Under the pieces are notes generated by a model that saw nothing but the letters and a program-made list of their open reading frames with translations, searched no databases and was not told the origin of the DNA. A stretch of DNA of 49,308 nucleotides from Balneola sp. Lineage in GTDB: Bacteria > Bacteroidota > Rhodothermia > Balneolales > Balneolaceae. Made by a program: the position numbers and the translations under genes. Where the stretch lies: the NCBI GenBank assembly GCA_002720745.1, contig PBJO01000007.1, forward strand, positions 1 to 49,308, given 5' to 3'. This document shows positions 24,549 to 34,382 of the stretch, piece by piece. Positions within the stretch are counted from its first letter, which is position 1. The number at the start of each line of letters is the position of its first letter.

Positions 24549-25706
24549 TTAATGCACCCGACGTTTTCTATTTTTGATGTAATCCTCGAAAATAAATCCA
24601 CCCAAATTGTCCAAGCTTGAAAAATAAGCTTTTCCTTTATTTGCTTCGGTCATTTCACGGACAAAATCTTGCAAATATGGATCCGATGCAATCATAAAGG
24701 TGGTAATGGTTATTTTTTCTCTTCTGCATTTAACTGCTTCGTCTAATACTTTATTCACAATTTTTCTATCTAATCCGAAGCTGTTTTTGTAAAGTTTACC
24801 GTTTTCAAACATACAAGATGGTTTCCCGTCGGTAATCATGAAAATTTGCTTATTCGCAAACTTTTTGCGTAACAGAATATGACGTGCTACTTCTAATCCC
24901 TGTTTTGTATTAGTGTGATATGGACCCACTTTTAAGTATGGTAAATCTTTCACTGAAATATGCCATGCCTCATTGCCAAAAGCCACAATGTCTAATGTAT
25001 CTTTTGAATAACTACGCATGATTAATTCAGACAAAGCCATTGCAACTTTTTTTGCTGGAGTGATTCGATCCTCACCGTATAGAATCATGGAATGGCTTAG
25101 ATCAATTAAGAGTACTGTAGAAACTTGTGTGTGATAATCTGTTTCATATACCTGTAGATCGTCTTCTGATAAATTCAATGCATCAATACTACTATGTTTA
25201 AGCATATTGATCATGGTACCGGTATTATCAAGATTAACAAGCTCTTCGTGACCATTCCACGGACGTGTTTCTGATTGCCGCTCTATACCGGCTCCATAAA
25301 AATTAGTTTTATGGTCACCTTGTCCACCTTTTCGTAAACTACTAAATATTTCATTTAATGAGCGTTCACGAAGACTCTTTTCAGTCTTGGGAGTAATGAT
25401 CATAGTATTAGTATCATCATCCTGATTTATATACCCCTTATCGATTAAATCTTGAATAAAATCTGCTAAGCTGTAGGTTTCCTCAAAACTTTCGGTTATT
25501 TCATACTCCTTATCAATATTTGTTAACCATTTAAGTGACTGGGAAACATCTCCGCTAGCAATGGTTAACAGTTGCTGAAATAAATCCAACAATGTATCAA
25601 ATGGATTCTTACCTGAGACAGGTTTTACATGTTTCCAATGAGTATACTTATATTCCATATTAGGACAACCATTTATGGATTCTAACTCGTTCCTCACAGA
25701 GTTCAT
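24549..25706 (-). CDS. von Willebrand factor A domain protein
   Basis: A 385-residue cytoplasmic protein with no signal or membrane segment. The C-terminal VWA domain (about 195-375) begins STVLLIDLSHSM, the DxSxS metal-ion (MIDAS) motif. The Asp of FMITDGKPS supplies the usual later ligand. The N-terminal half is helical and unassigned, with an Arg/Gly-containing linker (SLRKGGQGDHKTN). It resembles VWA proteins that work with MoxR-type or chelatase-like AAA ATPases. No such ATPase is within the window, so this copy is an orphan. It ends convergent to the skp genes and starts 41 bases from the divergent rnhB, so the short gap must hold both promoters. Confidence 0.85.
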   Translation of the reverse strand: MNSVRNELESINGCPNMEYKYTHWKHVKPVSGKNPFDTLLDLFQQLLTIASGDVSQSLKWLTNIDKEYEITESFEETYSLADFIQDLIDKGYINQDDDTNTMIITPKTEKSLRERSLNEIFSSLRKGGQGDHKTNFYGAGIERQSETRPWNGHEELVNLDNTGTMINMLKHSSIDALNLSEDDLQVYETDYHTQVSTVLLIDLSHSMILYGEDRITPAKKVAMALSELIMRSYSKDTLDIVAFGNEAWHISVKDLPYLKVGPYHTNTKQGLEVARHILLRKKFANKQIFMITDGKPSCMFENGKLYKNSFGLDRKIVNKVLDEAVKCRREKITITTFMIASDPYLQDFVREMTEANKGKAYFSSLDNLGGFIFEDYIKNRKRRVH

Positions 25707-25747
25707 TTAAATAATATTTTTAGCTTAATTTTGAAACTAGTAGTCGT

Positions 25748-26365
25748 ATGAGTAGACTGGATATTGAACAAAAACTATGGGATGAAGGCTTTGACCGTAT
25801 TATGGGACTAGATGAAGTTGGAAGAGGCTGCTTGGCAGGTCCAGTAGTGGCAGCTGGGGTTATTTTAGACCCAAACAATATTATAGAAGGGATACAGGAT
25901 AGTAAAAAATTATGTTTGTCTGAACGCAGGCGACTATCTAGAGAAATAAAAAAAAAGGCACTCTATTGGACTATTCAAGAGGGTGATTTAGCAATGATAG
26001 ACCGACTTAACATACTTTGGGCTAGTTTAGAAACCATGGATATGTGTGCTACTTTTGAAGGTGCTAATCCCGATTATTTATTAGTAGATGGCAATCGCTA
26101 TGTGCCAACAGTTATTGCTCATCAATGTGTTGCAAAGGGGGACAGTAAGAGTGCTTCAATAGGTGCTGCTTCTATTATTGCTAAAGAATACCGAGACGAA
26201 CTTATGGCTAGTTATCATCTAGAATATCCAGAGTATGAATGGAATCAAAATGTTGGATATCCAACCAATACCCATAAAAAAGCCTTAAAAAATTTTGGTT
26301 ATAGTCCTCACCATCGAATTAGTTTTAGTTTAGGAACCACTAAGGTCCGCCCACCTAAACCATAA
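25748..26365 (+). CDS. rnhB: ribonuclease HII
   Basis: A 205-residue RNase HII, which cuts RNA in RNA-DNA hybrids and starts removal of single ribonucleotides from DNA. The DEDD active site is seen in GLDEVGRGCLAGPVVAA (Asp and Glu near residues 21-22), the Asp of YLLVDGNRY (about 112), and the later Asp in KEYRDELM. GRG and SIGAASIIAKEYRD are hallmark blocks. Length and ends are normal. It is the only + strand gene between 24,549 and 37,243, flanked by the divergent VWA gene and the convergent rodA. Confidence 0.96.
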   Translation: MSRLDIEQKLWDEGFDRIMGLDEVGRGCLAGPVVAAGVILDPNNIIEGIQDSKKLCLSERRRLSREIKKKALYWTIQEGDLAMIDRLNILWASLETMDMCATFEGANPDYLLVDGNRYVPTVIAHQCVAKGDSKSASIGAASIIAKEYRDELMASYHLEYPEYEWNQNVGYPTNTHKKALKNFGYSPHHRISFSLGTTKVRPPKP

Positions 26366-26474
26366 GTGATTTAAGACTTTCAAAAATTATTCTTAAAGGA
26401 TTTATTGTTAAAAGCCTCGATTCGGGACTTGTTTCTAACCCATAAGTAGAGTCATAAAAATTAGTACAACTTTA

Positions 26475-27728
26475 TTAACTGTAGATGCTGAGCTCTCTTT
26501 TATACAAATCCATGTTTAAACAGATTGCAAGCATAAGCGTATTTGCTATAAATGCAGAGCCACCATAACTAATAAAAGGTAAGGGAATACCTATAACGGG
26601 TAGTAGTGCCGTTGCGCTTCCAACATTGATAAAAAAGTGCACAAAATAAACCGCGGCTATACTCAGTGTGACCAATTGAGCAAAGGGATTTTTGTGGTTA
26701 ATCGATAATTGTAATAAACGGAGTAAGAAAAGCATGAAAACTAAGATTAGTATAGAAGCACCTAAGAAACCAAACTCTTCTCCGACTACGCAAAATATAA
26801 AATCTGTCCACTGCTCAGGTAAAAAGCGTAATTGAGTTTGGGTACCTTCAAGAAAACCTTTGCCAGTCCATCCACCAGAACCAATAGCTGTTTTAGCCTG
26901 TATGACATTCCATCCAGCTCCTGTTGGATCATACGAAGGATTAGTAAAAGCAATTACGCGAGCAACTTGATGTGGTTGAAGTATTTTTGTTAATGCCAAT
27001 TGTACTACGACCACTGTTGCAGATCCCATAATTACAGAAACAATGGTAAGCCATTTTGATCGTTGTAATAAAAATACTCCAGCGGTAATGATAAACATTG
27101 CAATGAGACCATATATCCAGCTAAATACACTCAGATAGAGAATAATTGCGGGACTAATCATTAATAAAGCTACACCATAGGGAAGCCCTGACCAAAATAA
27201 AATGACTGGAATCAGAGCCATAAATATGATAGCAGTACCAAAATCATTTTGTGCAATTACTAAAAGTGTTGGTGTAAAGATGATTAGAAAACTAGCTAAA
27301 GCATAGCGAATCTGTTCTAAACCTATATTACGTCTAGAGGTTAGAAAATTTGCAGCTGCTAATATAGTAGTGATTTTCATAAATTCACTTGATTGCAATC
27401 CAAAATTACCAAATCGTAACCAACTTTTTGCCCCATTAATTTCTTGACCAAAAAATAAGGTACAGACCATTAAAAGTAGGGAAGCGGCATAGGCTAAATA
27501 TGAGAAATTCTTAAAGATAGTAGGGTTGATGAATTGAATATAAAAGAGCAAAATTAATGAAAATCCAACAAATAAAAGTTGCTTCCAGAAGTTATTTTGA
27601 ATGAATCTAGGTAGAAACTCAGAAACTGGACCTTGAGTAGCGCTATAGACAGCTATAAGTCCTATGATACTTAATCCAACCCATAGCAAGACACTCATCC
27701 AATCTAAATCTTTTTGTATTGAAGCCAT
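26475..27728 (-). CDS. rodA: rod-shape SEDS peptidoglycan glycosyltransferase RodA
   Basis: A 417-residue SEDS-family polymerase with about ten membrane helices. With PBP2 it builds the lateral wall in the elongasome. Signature blocks are INGAKSWLRFG in the N-terminal half, NDFGTAIIF, then WNVIQAKTAIGSGGWTGKGFLEGTQTQLRFLPEQWTDFIF split over the large periplasmic loop with the catalytic-region Glu/Asp, and PVIGIPLPFISYGGS near the C-terminus. It is the last gene of the mre operon, three bases after the PBP2 gene. Its end is convergent with rnhB, across a 109-base gap with no convincing terminator. Confidence 0.96.
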   Translation of the reverse strand: MASIQKDLDWMSVLLWVGLSIIGLIAVYSATQGPVSEFLPRFIQNNFWKQLLFVGFSLILLFYIQFINPTIFKNFSYLAYAASLLLMVCTLFFGQEINGAKSWLRFGNFGLQSSEFMKITTILAAANFLTSRRNIGLEQIRYALASFLIIFTPTLLVIAQNDFGTAIIFMALIPVILFWSGLPYGVALLMISPAIILYLSVFSWIYGLIAMFIITAGVFLLQRSKWLTIVSVIMGSATVVVVQLALTKILQPHQVARVIAFTNPSYDPTGAGWNVIQAKTAIGSGGWTGKGFLEGTQTQLRFLPEQWTDFIFCVVGEEFGFLGASILILVFMLFLLRLLQLSINHKNPFAQLVTLSIAAVYFVHFFINVGSATALLPVIGIPLPFISYGGSAFIANTLMLAICLNMDLYKRELSIYS

Positions 27729-27731
27729 AGA

Positions 27732-29570
27732 TTATTCAGCAGTTTGGTTAGAATTGTCATCTCGAGGTTTCCAATTTTTCACATAATTATAAACATTATT
27801 ACTATAGCTGCCTCGTAAATAATATTCATGTAATAACCGGGCAATTGGTGCGGCCGAAATAGAAGCAAAACCCGCATTTTCTAAAAAAACCGTAACAACA
27901 ATTTCAGGATATTCAAAAGGAGCGAAAGAGGTGAACCAGCCATGGGAGTATCCATGTGGATTTTGAGCAGTTCCTGTTTTTCCTGCAATGGCTAGGAAAT
28001 CGTTTTTCACGTAGAATCTACCGTTTCCTCGTTGTACTACACCTCGCATTCCATTTTTTATTAAATCTAAATATTCTTTTTGGACCCATTCAATCTTCGA
28101 TGGGTCTTTTTTATTTGGAAAAATAGTTAAATAAGGGGTTCTAAGCTGTTCTACAAGGTATGGGGTAATTCTATATCCTCCATTTGATATTGCACTTGTC
28201 ATAGTAGCAATTTGAAGAGGTGATACGGCCATAACCCCTTGCCCAATCCCTAGGTTAATTAAGTCACCTAGGCCCCATTTATTAACACCAAACCAACGAT
28301 CTAAAAACGCACTATCTGGAATAATACCTGTAGTTGCACTGGGTAAATCAATTTCCAGATCCATACCAAGGCCGAAATCTTTTACTCGTTCACTCCAAAT
28401 ATTTAATCTTCCTGAACTTGCAAAATCATCCATTAACTTATAGAAGTAAGTATTAGACGAATAAGTTATTGCTTTTTCTAAATCATAATCTCCTTTAGGT
28501 GCTAAATCGCGATACAATCGACCACGTTGATACCCTCCTGTATTTGGAATATTTGTTGTGGGTGTTATCAGTCCCTCCTCTAAGCCAATTAACCCCATAA
28601 GAGGTTTAAAAGTAGAGCCAGGTGGTTGCCGGCTTGATACGGCTCTGTTGAAGAGTGGCCGAGTTGAATCACTGTTTATTTGAGCCCAATAGGCTCTATC
28701 GAGCCGACCTGCGAGTCTATCAACTTGATAGTTGGGGGAGCTTACCATAGCTAATATGGCCCCAGTATTGGGATTCATAACAATAATTGCTCCTGTTTTA
28801 TCAATCATTAAGTCCTCTGCAAAAGCCTGTAAATCAGCATCAATAGTAGTGATTATATTAGCTCCTTCAATGGGATTAGTACCTTCATTTTCAACCATAA
28901 ACGAACCTAGTACTTGTCCATAGGCATTTACTCGTTTAAACTCTATGCCAGACTCACCCCTGAGACTGTCTTCATAGATTAATTCAAGGCCACTCTTTCC
29001 AATTTTATCTCCTAAAAATAATGATCTATTTGTTTCAAAATCTTTAGCGTCAGCTTCGCGCAAATATCCAAATATATGTGAGGCATTAATTTTATCCGTG
29101 TAGGTTCGTTTACTTTTGAGTTGATGACCAATACCGGGTAATTGCCACAAATTCTGTTGAATAATTGAGAATTGCGTGAAATCAATATCCGATAAAAGGG
29201 GTGAACTTCTATACCAAGAATACCGCTGTGCTATATTAATCTGATCCCTTACTTGAGTTACATCTACATCTAATAGTTCAGCCAGTAATTGATTATTGGT
29301 GGTATCATAGGTTGCAGGATTTACAGTCAAAGTGAAAATGGGTTCATTGGATACTAATAGTTCCCCCTTTCTATCATATATGAGTCCTCGGGCCGATGGG
29401 ATAATTTCTTGACGGATGGAATTTCGTTCTCCTTGCAAAGAATATTTTTCATACTCAATAACCTGCAAATAAAAAACTCGCCCTAATACTATTAAACATA
29501 CCGTAGCAAACATTACTTGCATTACACGCAGTGATACTTGAGTTCTATGGTGGTTTTTAAAGTCGTTCAC
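27732..29570 (-). CDS. mrdA: penicillin-binding protein 2 (rod-shape transpeptidase)
   Basis: A 612-residue class B PBP. One N-terminal helix (about 13-30) anchors it; the pedestal region (about 55-250) includes RGLIYDRKGELLVSN. The transpeptidase domain has the nucleophile in QPPGSTFKP (SxxK), SSN in TYSSNTYFYK, and KTGTAQNP. All three motifs are intact, so it should be catalytically active and beta-lactam sensitive. It is placed between mreD and rodA, in the common mreBCD-mrdA-rodA order. mrdA begins four bases after mreD ends, which implies coupled translation and a fixed stoichiometry in the elongasome. Confidence 0.96.
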   Translation of the reverse strand: MNDFKNHHRTQVSLRVMQVMFATVCLIVLGRVFYLQVIEYEKYSLQGERNSIRQEIIPSARGLIYDRKGELLVSNEPIFTLTVNPATYDTTNNQLLAELLDVDVTQVRDQINIAQRYSWYRSSPLLSDIDFTQFSIIQQNLWQLPGIGHQLKSKRTYTDKINASHIFGYLREADAKDFETNRSLFLGDKIGKSGLELIYEDSLRGESGIEFKRVNAYGQVLGSFMVENEGTNPIEGANIITTIDADLQAFAEDLMIDKTGAIIVMNPNTGAILAMVSSPNYQVDRLAGRLDRAYWAQINSDSTRPLFNRAVSSRQPPGSTFKPLMGLIGLEEGLITPTTNIPNTGGYQRGRLYRDLAPKGDYDLEKAITYSSNTYFYKLMDDFASSGRLNIWSERVKDFGLGMDLEIDLPSATTGIIPDSAFLDRWFGVNKWGLGDLINLGIGQGVMAVSPLQIATMTSAISNGGYRITPYLVEQLRTPYLTIFPNKKDPSKIEWVQKEYLDLIKNGMRGVVQRGNGRFYVKNDFLAIAGKTGTAQNPHGYSHGWFTSFAPFEYPEIVVTVFLENAGFASISAAPIARLLHEYYLRGSYSNNVYNYVKNWKPRDDNSNQTAE

Positions 29571-29574
29571 TGCA

Positions 29575-30045
29575 TCAGGATTTAATTATTTTGTGAAGAA
29601 TAAAAGACAAAAGAGTGGTGTAGAGAGATCCAAGTAGTAGTACTGTATAAGGCCATAAACCGCTTGCGTAGCCACCCGTTATCAAAGACAATAGGTAATA
29701 AATAGTATTATGAGTCAAAGCAATAGCTAAGGTAAGAACTGCAAATTGAGAAGAAAATATTATACCTTGATTACGATTCACTAAATAAGTACGAAATAAG
29801 ACTATAACTAAGGTCTTACTAAATAGCATAAGCCCCCAAGAATCATAGAGAGCATCTTGAAGAAATGCTAGTGAGCCATAAATGTAGAGAGCTTCAGTTT
29901 TTTTTAGTAAAGGCAAGTTCCATATTAAAATGAGTAGTACTGCATCGAATTGTATTCCCCAAAGAGATAGATGTTGCAGAAGAATTTGATCCAAAAAAAT
30001 GATAAAAAGACCACCAAGTAAATATTTGGTCCAATCAAGATTCAT
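29575..30045 (-). CDS. mreD: rod-shape-determining protein MreD
   Basis: A 156-residue integral membrane protein with about five helices, very hydrophobic and with few conserved residues, as usual for MreD. The pattern LLKKTEALYIYGSLAFLQDALYDS gives the conserved cytoplasmic loop and G-xxx-D helix start. Identification rests on topology, size and position between mreC and mrdA. Its start codon overlaps the end of mreC by four bases (30042-30045). MreD stabilises the MreC/RodA-PBP2 complex in the inner membrane. Confidence 0.9.
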   Translation of the reverse strand: MNLDWTKYLLGGLFIIFLDQILLQHLSLWGIQFDAVLLILIWNLPLLKKTEALYIYGSLAFLQDALYDSWGLMLFSKTLVIVLFRTYLVNRNQGIIFSSQFAVLTLAIALTHNTIYYLLSLITGGYASGLWPYTVLLLGSLYTTLLSFILHKIIKS

Positions 30046-30884
30046 TGAAAAAGCTGGTTAAATTCGTTGTTTAGTTGGACTAAATTTGTGTCTGAATTAA
30101 ATAGAACTATAAATCCTTCAGAGACTTCATTCAATTGACTAAGAGGCCTAATTTTCAATTGTTGGGTATTTGTTCCCTCCTGGGATCGGAAATCGACTAC
30201 CTGTCCAATAGGTATTCCAGCTGGAAATTCATTACCGAGTCCAGAGGTCTGAACCACCATCCCAGTATCAACTGGCACCGTTTTAGGGACATAATCCATA
30301 ATCAGGTAGCTAGGACTCGATATGTCCCAGGTAATAATACCATTAGCTTTGCTTTCTTGTAATTGGGCACTAACACGGAAGAGTGGGTGAGATAATGGCA
30401 TTATTTGTGAATAATTATTCGCGACCAATATTACTTTGCCTATTAGTCCGTCAGAATTTATCAATGGCATCCCACGTTGAATGCCATCAAAACTTCCCAA
30501 ATTAACACTCAAGCTATTATTTAGTGTGTTGAGTTGTTTAGTAACAACCCGTGCAATCTGCAAAGGATAGGTGTAGGACTTATTTAAGCTTAATAATGAT
30601 TTTAGTTCCTCATTTTCTTTCTCTATTGATCGGATTCTGCTTAATTCGTCCTGTAAAAGTATATTTTGTTGTTGTAGATAGGCATTAGTTTTTAAAGCAT
30701 TTCTGTAGACACGCAGATTTGAAACAGGCTCTTCTAAGACACTAGCAGCGGTTACTGTAACGGCACGCAAGTTATTTAATCCATCTTGGCTACGAGTGAA
30801 CGCTAAGATAAGCGCGATAAATATCACCAATAAAACATGAAAATAATGAGAGATACCATCCGTGTCGAACTGCAAAAATCTCAT
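30042..30884 (-). CDS. mreC: rod-shape-determining protein MreC
   Basis: A 280-residue bitopic protein. A short cytoplasmic start and one helix (about 14-30) are followed by a coiled coil (about 60-95, LQQQNILLQDELSRIRSIEK) and the double-barrel periplasmic domain. That domain contains the typical NSLSVNLGSFDGIQRGMPLI and GLIGKVILVANNYSQIMPL blocks, and TSGLGNEFPAGIPIGQV at about 220. MreC links MreB inside the cell to PBP2 outside and activates the transpeptidase. It lies 12 bases after mreB. Confidence 0.96.
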   Translation of the reverse strand: MRFLQFDTDGISHYFHVLLVIFIALILAFTRSQDGLNNLRAVTVTAASVLEEPVSNLRVYRNALKTNAYLQQQNILLQDELSRIRSIEKENEELKSLLSLNKSYTYPLQIARVVTKQLNTLNNSLSVNLGSFDGIQRGMPLINSDGLIGKVILVANNYSQIMPLSHPLFRVSAQLQESKANGIITWDISSPSYLIMDYVPKTVPVDTGMVVQTSGLGNEFPAGIPIGQVVDFRSQEGTNTQQLKIRPLSQLNEVSEGFIVLFNSDTNLVQLNNEFNQLFQ

Positions 30885-30896
30885 TGTAGAACATGT

Positions 30897-31961
30897 TTAA
30901 GAGATTACGGGACGATAGTAATCTAGATTCTCTAATATAAACCCAGTACCTCTTACCACGGCAGTCAAAGGATCTTCGGCTATGTGAACAGGTAGATCAG
31001 TGGTTTCCATGATCAATTTGTCTAAATTTTTTAAAAGTCCTCCACCACCAGTTAACATAATACCTCGATCAAGTATATCAGCGGACAATTCAGGAGGAGT
31101 CTGTTCAAGTGATTTGGTTACTGAATCCACAATGGTATTTATAGATTCCGCCATAGCTTCTCTAGCATCTCTTGATGTGATATGGCGTGTTCTAGGAACG
31201 CCATTAACCAGATCACGCCCTTTTGTAATCATTTCAAGTTCGTCATCGAGAGGAGCCGCTGAGCCAATTTCACATTTAATTTTTTCAGCAGTTCTTTCAC
31301 CAATAAGTAAATTATTTTTTCTTCGGAAATAATTGATGATATCATCGTTCAATTTATCACCACCTAAGCGTACAGATTGGGCGTACACAATACCAGATAG
31401 AGAAATAACTGCTATTTCAGTAGTACCACCTCCGATATCTACAATCATATTACCAACGGGTTCATGGACGTCGAGGCCAATACCTATAGCTGCAGCCATA
31501 GGTTCATCAACCAGATATACTTCCTTTGCACCCGCATGTTCAGCACTATCTCGTACAGCTCTTCGTTCTACCTCAGTAATTCCACTAGGGACACAAATAA
31601 CCATTTGCCGGGTAGTTGAAAACCACTTGACCTTAACCTTCTTTATCATACCACGAATCATTTGTTCTGCAACCTCGAAATCTGCAATAACTCCATCTCT
31701 AAGAGGTCTGATAGTACGGATTTTTTTATGCGTACGTTCGTGCATTAATCTAGCTTCATGACCGGTGGCGACGGGAACGTCTTGTTGATTTAAGGCTACG
31801 ATACTTGGTTCATTCAAAACTATGCCTTCATTGCGCGAGTAAATTAGAGTGTTGGCGGTACCTAAGTCAATAGCTATATCGGTATATAAAAAATCAAAAA
31901 AGCCCTTTTTACTTTGTTTTGTATTGTTTGAGGCCTGATTTTCAGTATCTGGTTGGTTCAT
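30897..31961 (-). CDS. mreB: rod-shape-determining actin homologue MreB
   Basis: A 354-residue bacterial actin. The N-terminal phosphate-binding loop is IDLGTANTLIYSRNEG (about 31-46), followed by the family blocks VATGHEARLMHERT, RPLRDGVIADFEVAE and VCVPSGITEVERRA. The second nucleotide loop is VDIGGGTTEIAVISL and the adenosine motif is LTGGGGLLKNLDKLI near the C-terminus. It has an N-terminal Asn/Gln-rich extension of about 20 residues. It leads the operon mreB-mreC-mreD-mrdA-rodA on the - strand. The 94 bases between it and purH should contain the operon promoter. Confidence 0.97.
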   Translation of the reverse strand: MNQPDTENQASNNTKQSKKGFFDFLYTDIAIDLGTANTLIYSRNEGIVLNEPSIVALNQQDVPVATGHEARLMHERTHKKIRTIRPLRDGVIADFEVAEQMIRGMIKKVKVKWFSTTRQMVICVPSGITEVERRAVRDSAEHAGAKEVYLVDEPMAAAIGIGLDVHEPVGNMIVDIGGGTTEIAVISLSGIVYAQSVRLGGDKLNDDIINYFRRKNNLLIGERTAEKIKCEIGSAAPLDDELEMITKGRDLVNGVPRTRHITSRDAREAMAESINTIVDSVTKSLEQTPPELSADILDRGIMLTGGGGLLKNLDKLIMETTDLPVHIAEDPLTAVVRGTGFILENLDYYRPVIS

Positions 31962-32055
31962 TATTGTTGCAAAAGATATAAATGTTCATTACTTAAACAA
32001 TATCAAGCATTTTGGGCAAATTTGAAACTTTTTTCTGTGTCTTAGCTCATTTATT

Positions 32056-33684
32056 TTAATGTCTAAAATGACGGATGGATGTAAAAACCATGGCTAAATC
32101 TAGTTCATTCGCTTTGTCGATAACTTCCTGATCTCGAACACTACCCCCAGGCTGAATTACAGCAGTAGTTCCAGCATCTGCAGCAGCTTCAATACCGTCG
32201 GAAAAAGGAAAGAATGCATCTGAAGCGATAGCCGATCCTACAAGACTGTGCTGCTCTTTGGCTGCTTTTGAAACCGCTATTTCAGATGAGTCTACCCGTG
32301 ATGTTTGTCCTGAACCTATACCAAGTGTTTGTTCATCTTTTGCAAACACAATTGCATTGGACTTTACATGTCTAACAATTTTCCAAGCAAATAACATATC
32401 CTGCATTTCTCTTGGAGTGGGTTGTCTATTTGTTACCACTTTGAAGGAGGCTGTATCAGTGGCTATATTATTTAGTTCTTGTACTAGCACACCCCCAAAA
32501 ATAGAGCGATATTGTTTTTGAATGCCAAGTTTTTGTTTGGCTAAAATTTGAATTAAACGTCGATTTTTCTTTTGAGTCAACAATTCTAAGGTTTCATCTG
32601 AATACTTAGGTGCAATAATTATTTCAGTAAAGATGGAGTCGATGGCTTTTGCTGTATCTATATCCAAAAGGGTATTACAAAGTACAACTCCTCCAAAGGG
32701 GGAAACTTTATCAGTAGAAAAAGCTTTCTTGTATGCTTCATTTAAAGTAGAAGCACTTGCTACTCCGCAGGGTATGGTATGTTTGAAGATGGCGCAAGTA
32801 GGATTGGTTTCGGAGAAGTCTTCATACAATCTTAATGCTGAATCAATATCTAAATAATTGTTGTAACTAAGTTCTTTGCCATGCAAACAATCGATAAATT
32901 TGTCTGGTTCTCCATATATAGACGCATTTTGATGCGGATTTTCTCCATATCTTAGATAATTATGAAGTGGCGAATTTACATGAAAATTAGTTTTCATGAC
33001 TATATGCTCTTTTTTTGTATTTCCAGCCTCATCTTTTAAGGGTTGGTTGGGTTCAGTATGGATAATGGAGTTAAAATAATTGGAAATACCACGTTCATAT
33101 TCAAATGTATGTTTGAAGGCTTGCTGAGCTAAACGTAGTCTAGTTTGAAACGATATCGAAGAATGTGAGTCGAACTCGGATAAAAAGGTGTAATATTGGT
33201 TTGGATTACTCAATATAGTTACGTGAGCAAAGTTTTTTGCTGCTGCACGTACCATTGTGGGTCCCCCTATATCTATATATTCTGTAGCTTCTTCAATCGC
33301 TACATCGCTTCTTGCTGTAATGCTGTCAAAGGGGTATAAATTTACAACGACTAATTCTATGGGTTCAATCTGAAGCCGTCTTAATTCGTTATTGTCAGGT
33401 CCAAAAGATGTACGAGCAAGTATACCCCCATGAATTATGGGATGTAGTGTTTTAACTCGTCCATCTAGGCACTCAGGGAAGCCAGTCAGGCTTGCAACTT
33501 CGGTTACGGGTATACCTGCCTCTTGTAAAGTCTTATATGTACCACCGGTAGATAAAAGAGTAACATTAGCAGCATGCAATGACTCTGCTAATGGAAGTAT
33601 GTTTGTCTTGTCAGAAACTGACAATAAAGCTCTTTTAATGGTAAGAGGGGTCTTTGGTAGCTGCTCTAATGGCTTAAGAATCAT
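32056..33684 (-). CDS. purH: bifunctional AICAR formyltransferase / IMP cyclohydrolase
   Basis: A 542-residue bifunctional enzyme for the last two steps of IMP synthesis. The N-terminal MGS-fold cyclohydrolase (about 15-215) has ALLSVSDKTNI, LLSTGGTYKTL, GRVKTLHPIIHGGIL and GGPTMVRAAAKN. The formyltransferase domain shows LRYGENPHQNA, and IFKHTIPCGVA, where the catalytic Lys-His pair is present while the usual Asn-Pro is Ile-Pro. It ends with DAFFPFSDGIEAAADAGTTA and the IQPGGSVRDQEVI block. It follows purN by 62 bases on the - strand, so two folate-dependent purine steps are encoded together. Confidence 0.97.
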   Translation of the reverse strand: MILKPLEQLPKTPLTIKRALLSVSDKTNILPLAESLHAANVTLLSTGGTYKTLQEAGIPVTEVASLTGFPECLDGRVKTLHPIIHGGILARTSFGPDNNELRRLQIEPIELVVVNLYPFDSITARSDVAIEEATEYIDIGGPTMVRAAAKNFAHVTILSNPNQYYTFLSEFDSHSSISFQTRLRLAQQAFKHTFEYERGISNYFNSIIHTEPNQPLKDEAGNTKKEHIVMKTNFHVNSPLHNYLRYGENPHQNASIYGEPDKFIDCLHGKELSYNNYLDIDSALRLYEDFSETNPTCAIFKHTIPCGVASASTLNEAYKKAFSTDKVSPFGGVVLCNTLLDIDTAKAIDSIFTEIIIAPKYSDETLELLTQKKNRRLIQILAKQKLGIQKQYRSIFGGVLVQELNNIATDTASFKVVTNRQPTPREMQDMLFAWKIVRHVKSNAIVFAKDEQTLGIGSGQTSRVDSSEIAVSKAAKEQHSLVGSAIASDAFFPFSDGIEAAADAGTTAVIQPGGSVRDQEVIDKANELDLAMVFTSIRHFRH

Positions 33685-33746
33685 AGATAAATGAAAAAAA
33701 GTGATTAGTTAGTCAATTTTTTATTTAATTAAAATTAGCTGTTTTT

Positions 33747-34346
33747 TTATTCACCAGGACTATTCAACTGCTTCAAATAGGATGCTATAGTTTTTGGATA
33801 AAGTTGATGTTCAACCTTTAAAACGCGTTTAGCAAGTTGCTCAGCAGATTCATATTTATTAACAATTATCTGTTTTTGAGCTAGTATAGGACCTTTGTCA
33901 TATTCTTCTGTAACTAGATGGATGGTACAACCGGTATATGTTTCATTACGTTCTAATACACTTTTGTGAATATGTATGCCATAATAACCATGTCCACCAA
34001 ATTTGGGAAGTAAAGATGGGTGAATATTGAGAATTCTATTTTGAAATGAACGGATCAGTTTTGGCGGGATTTTCCTTAGGTAGCCAGCACATATAATTAA
34101 ACGTGGGTTCAATTCTAAACACTGATTCAAAATGGCTAATTCATACGCTTCATAGCTGTCAAATTGTTTAGCTGAAATAACATAGAAAGGGATTCCGTAT
34201 TGTTTGGCGATATCAATAGCCCCGATTTCAGGTTTATTCGTAATTAAACCAAGTACTTTAGCATTAAGATATCCATTCTTAATGTGATTAATAATTGACT
34301 GGAAATTAGAACCTGATCCGGATGCAAAAATTACCAATTCATTCAA
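33747..34346 (-). CDS. purN: phosphoribosylglycinamide formyltransferase
   Basis: A 199-residue GAR transformylase, which uses 10-formyl-tetrahydrofolate to formylate glycinamide ribonucleotide in purine synthesis. Motifs are VIFASGSGSNFQSI (residues 4-17, phosphate binding), AGYLRKIPP, and the active-site ILNIHPSLLPKFGG (Asn, His) with the completing Asp in EEYDKGPILAQ. The stretch GGHGYYGIHIH replaces the commoner GGKGMYGxxVH and should not affect catalysis. Downstream is purH, upstream an AI-2E family permease (36 bases), all co-oriented. Confidence 0.95.
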   Translation of the reverse strand: MNELVIFASGSGSNFQSIINHIKNGYLNAKVLGLITNKPEIGAIDIAKQYGIPFYVISAKQFDSYEAYELAILNQCLELNPRLIICAGYLRKIPPKLIRSFQNRILNIHPSLLPKFGGHGYYGIHIHKSVLERNETYTGCTIHLVTEEYDKGPILAQKQIIVNKYESAEQLAKRVLKVEHQLYPKTIASYLKQLNSPGE

Positions 34347-34382
34347 GGGTCTATGTGTAGATTTTTGATTTCTACAATATAC

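Noticed and set aside
26366-26474. Possible terminator between rnhB and rodA
   Set aside because: No stem longer than four pairs with a T run could be found.
31333-31761. 142-codon + strand frame opposite mreB
   Set aside because: It overlaps a highly conserved gene on the other strand and has no recognisable product.
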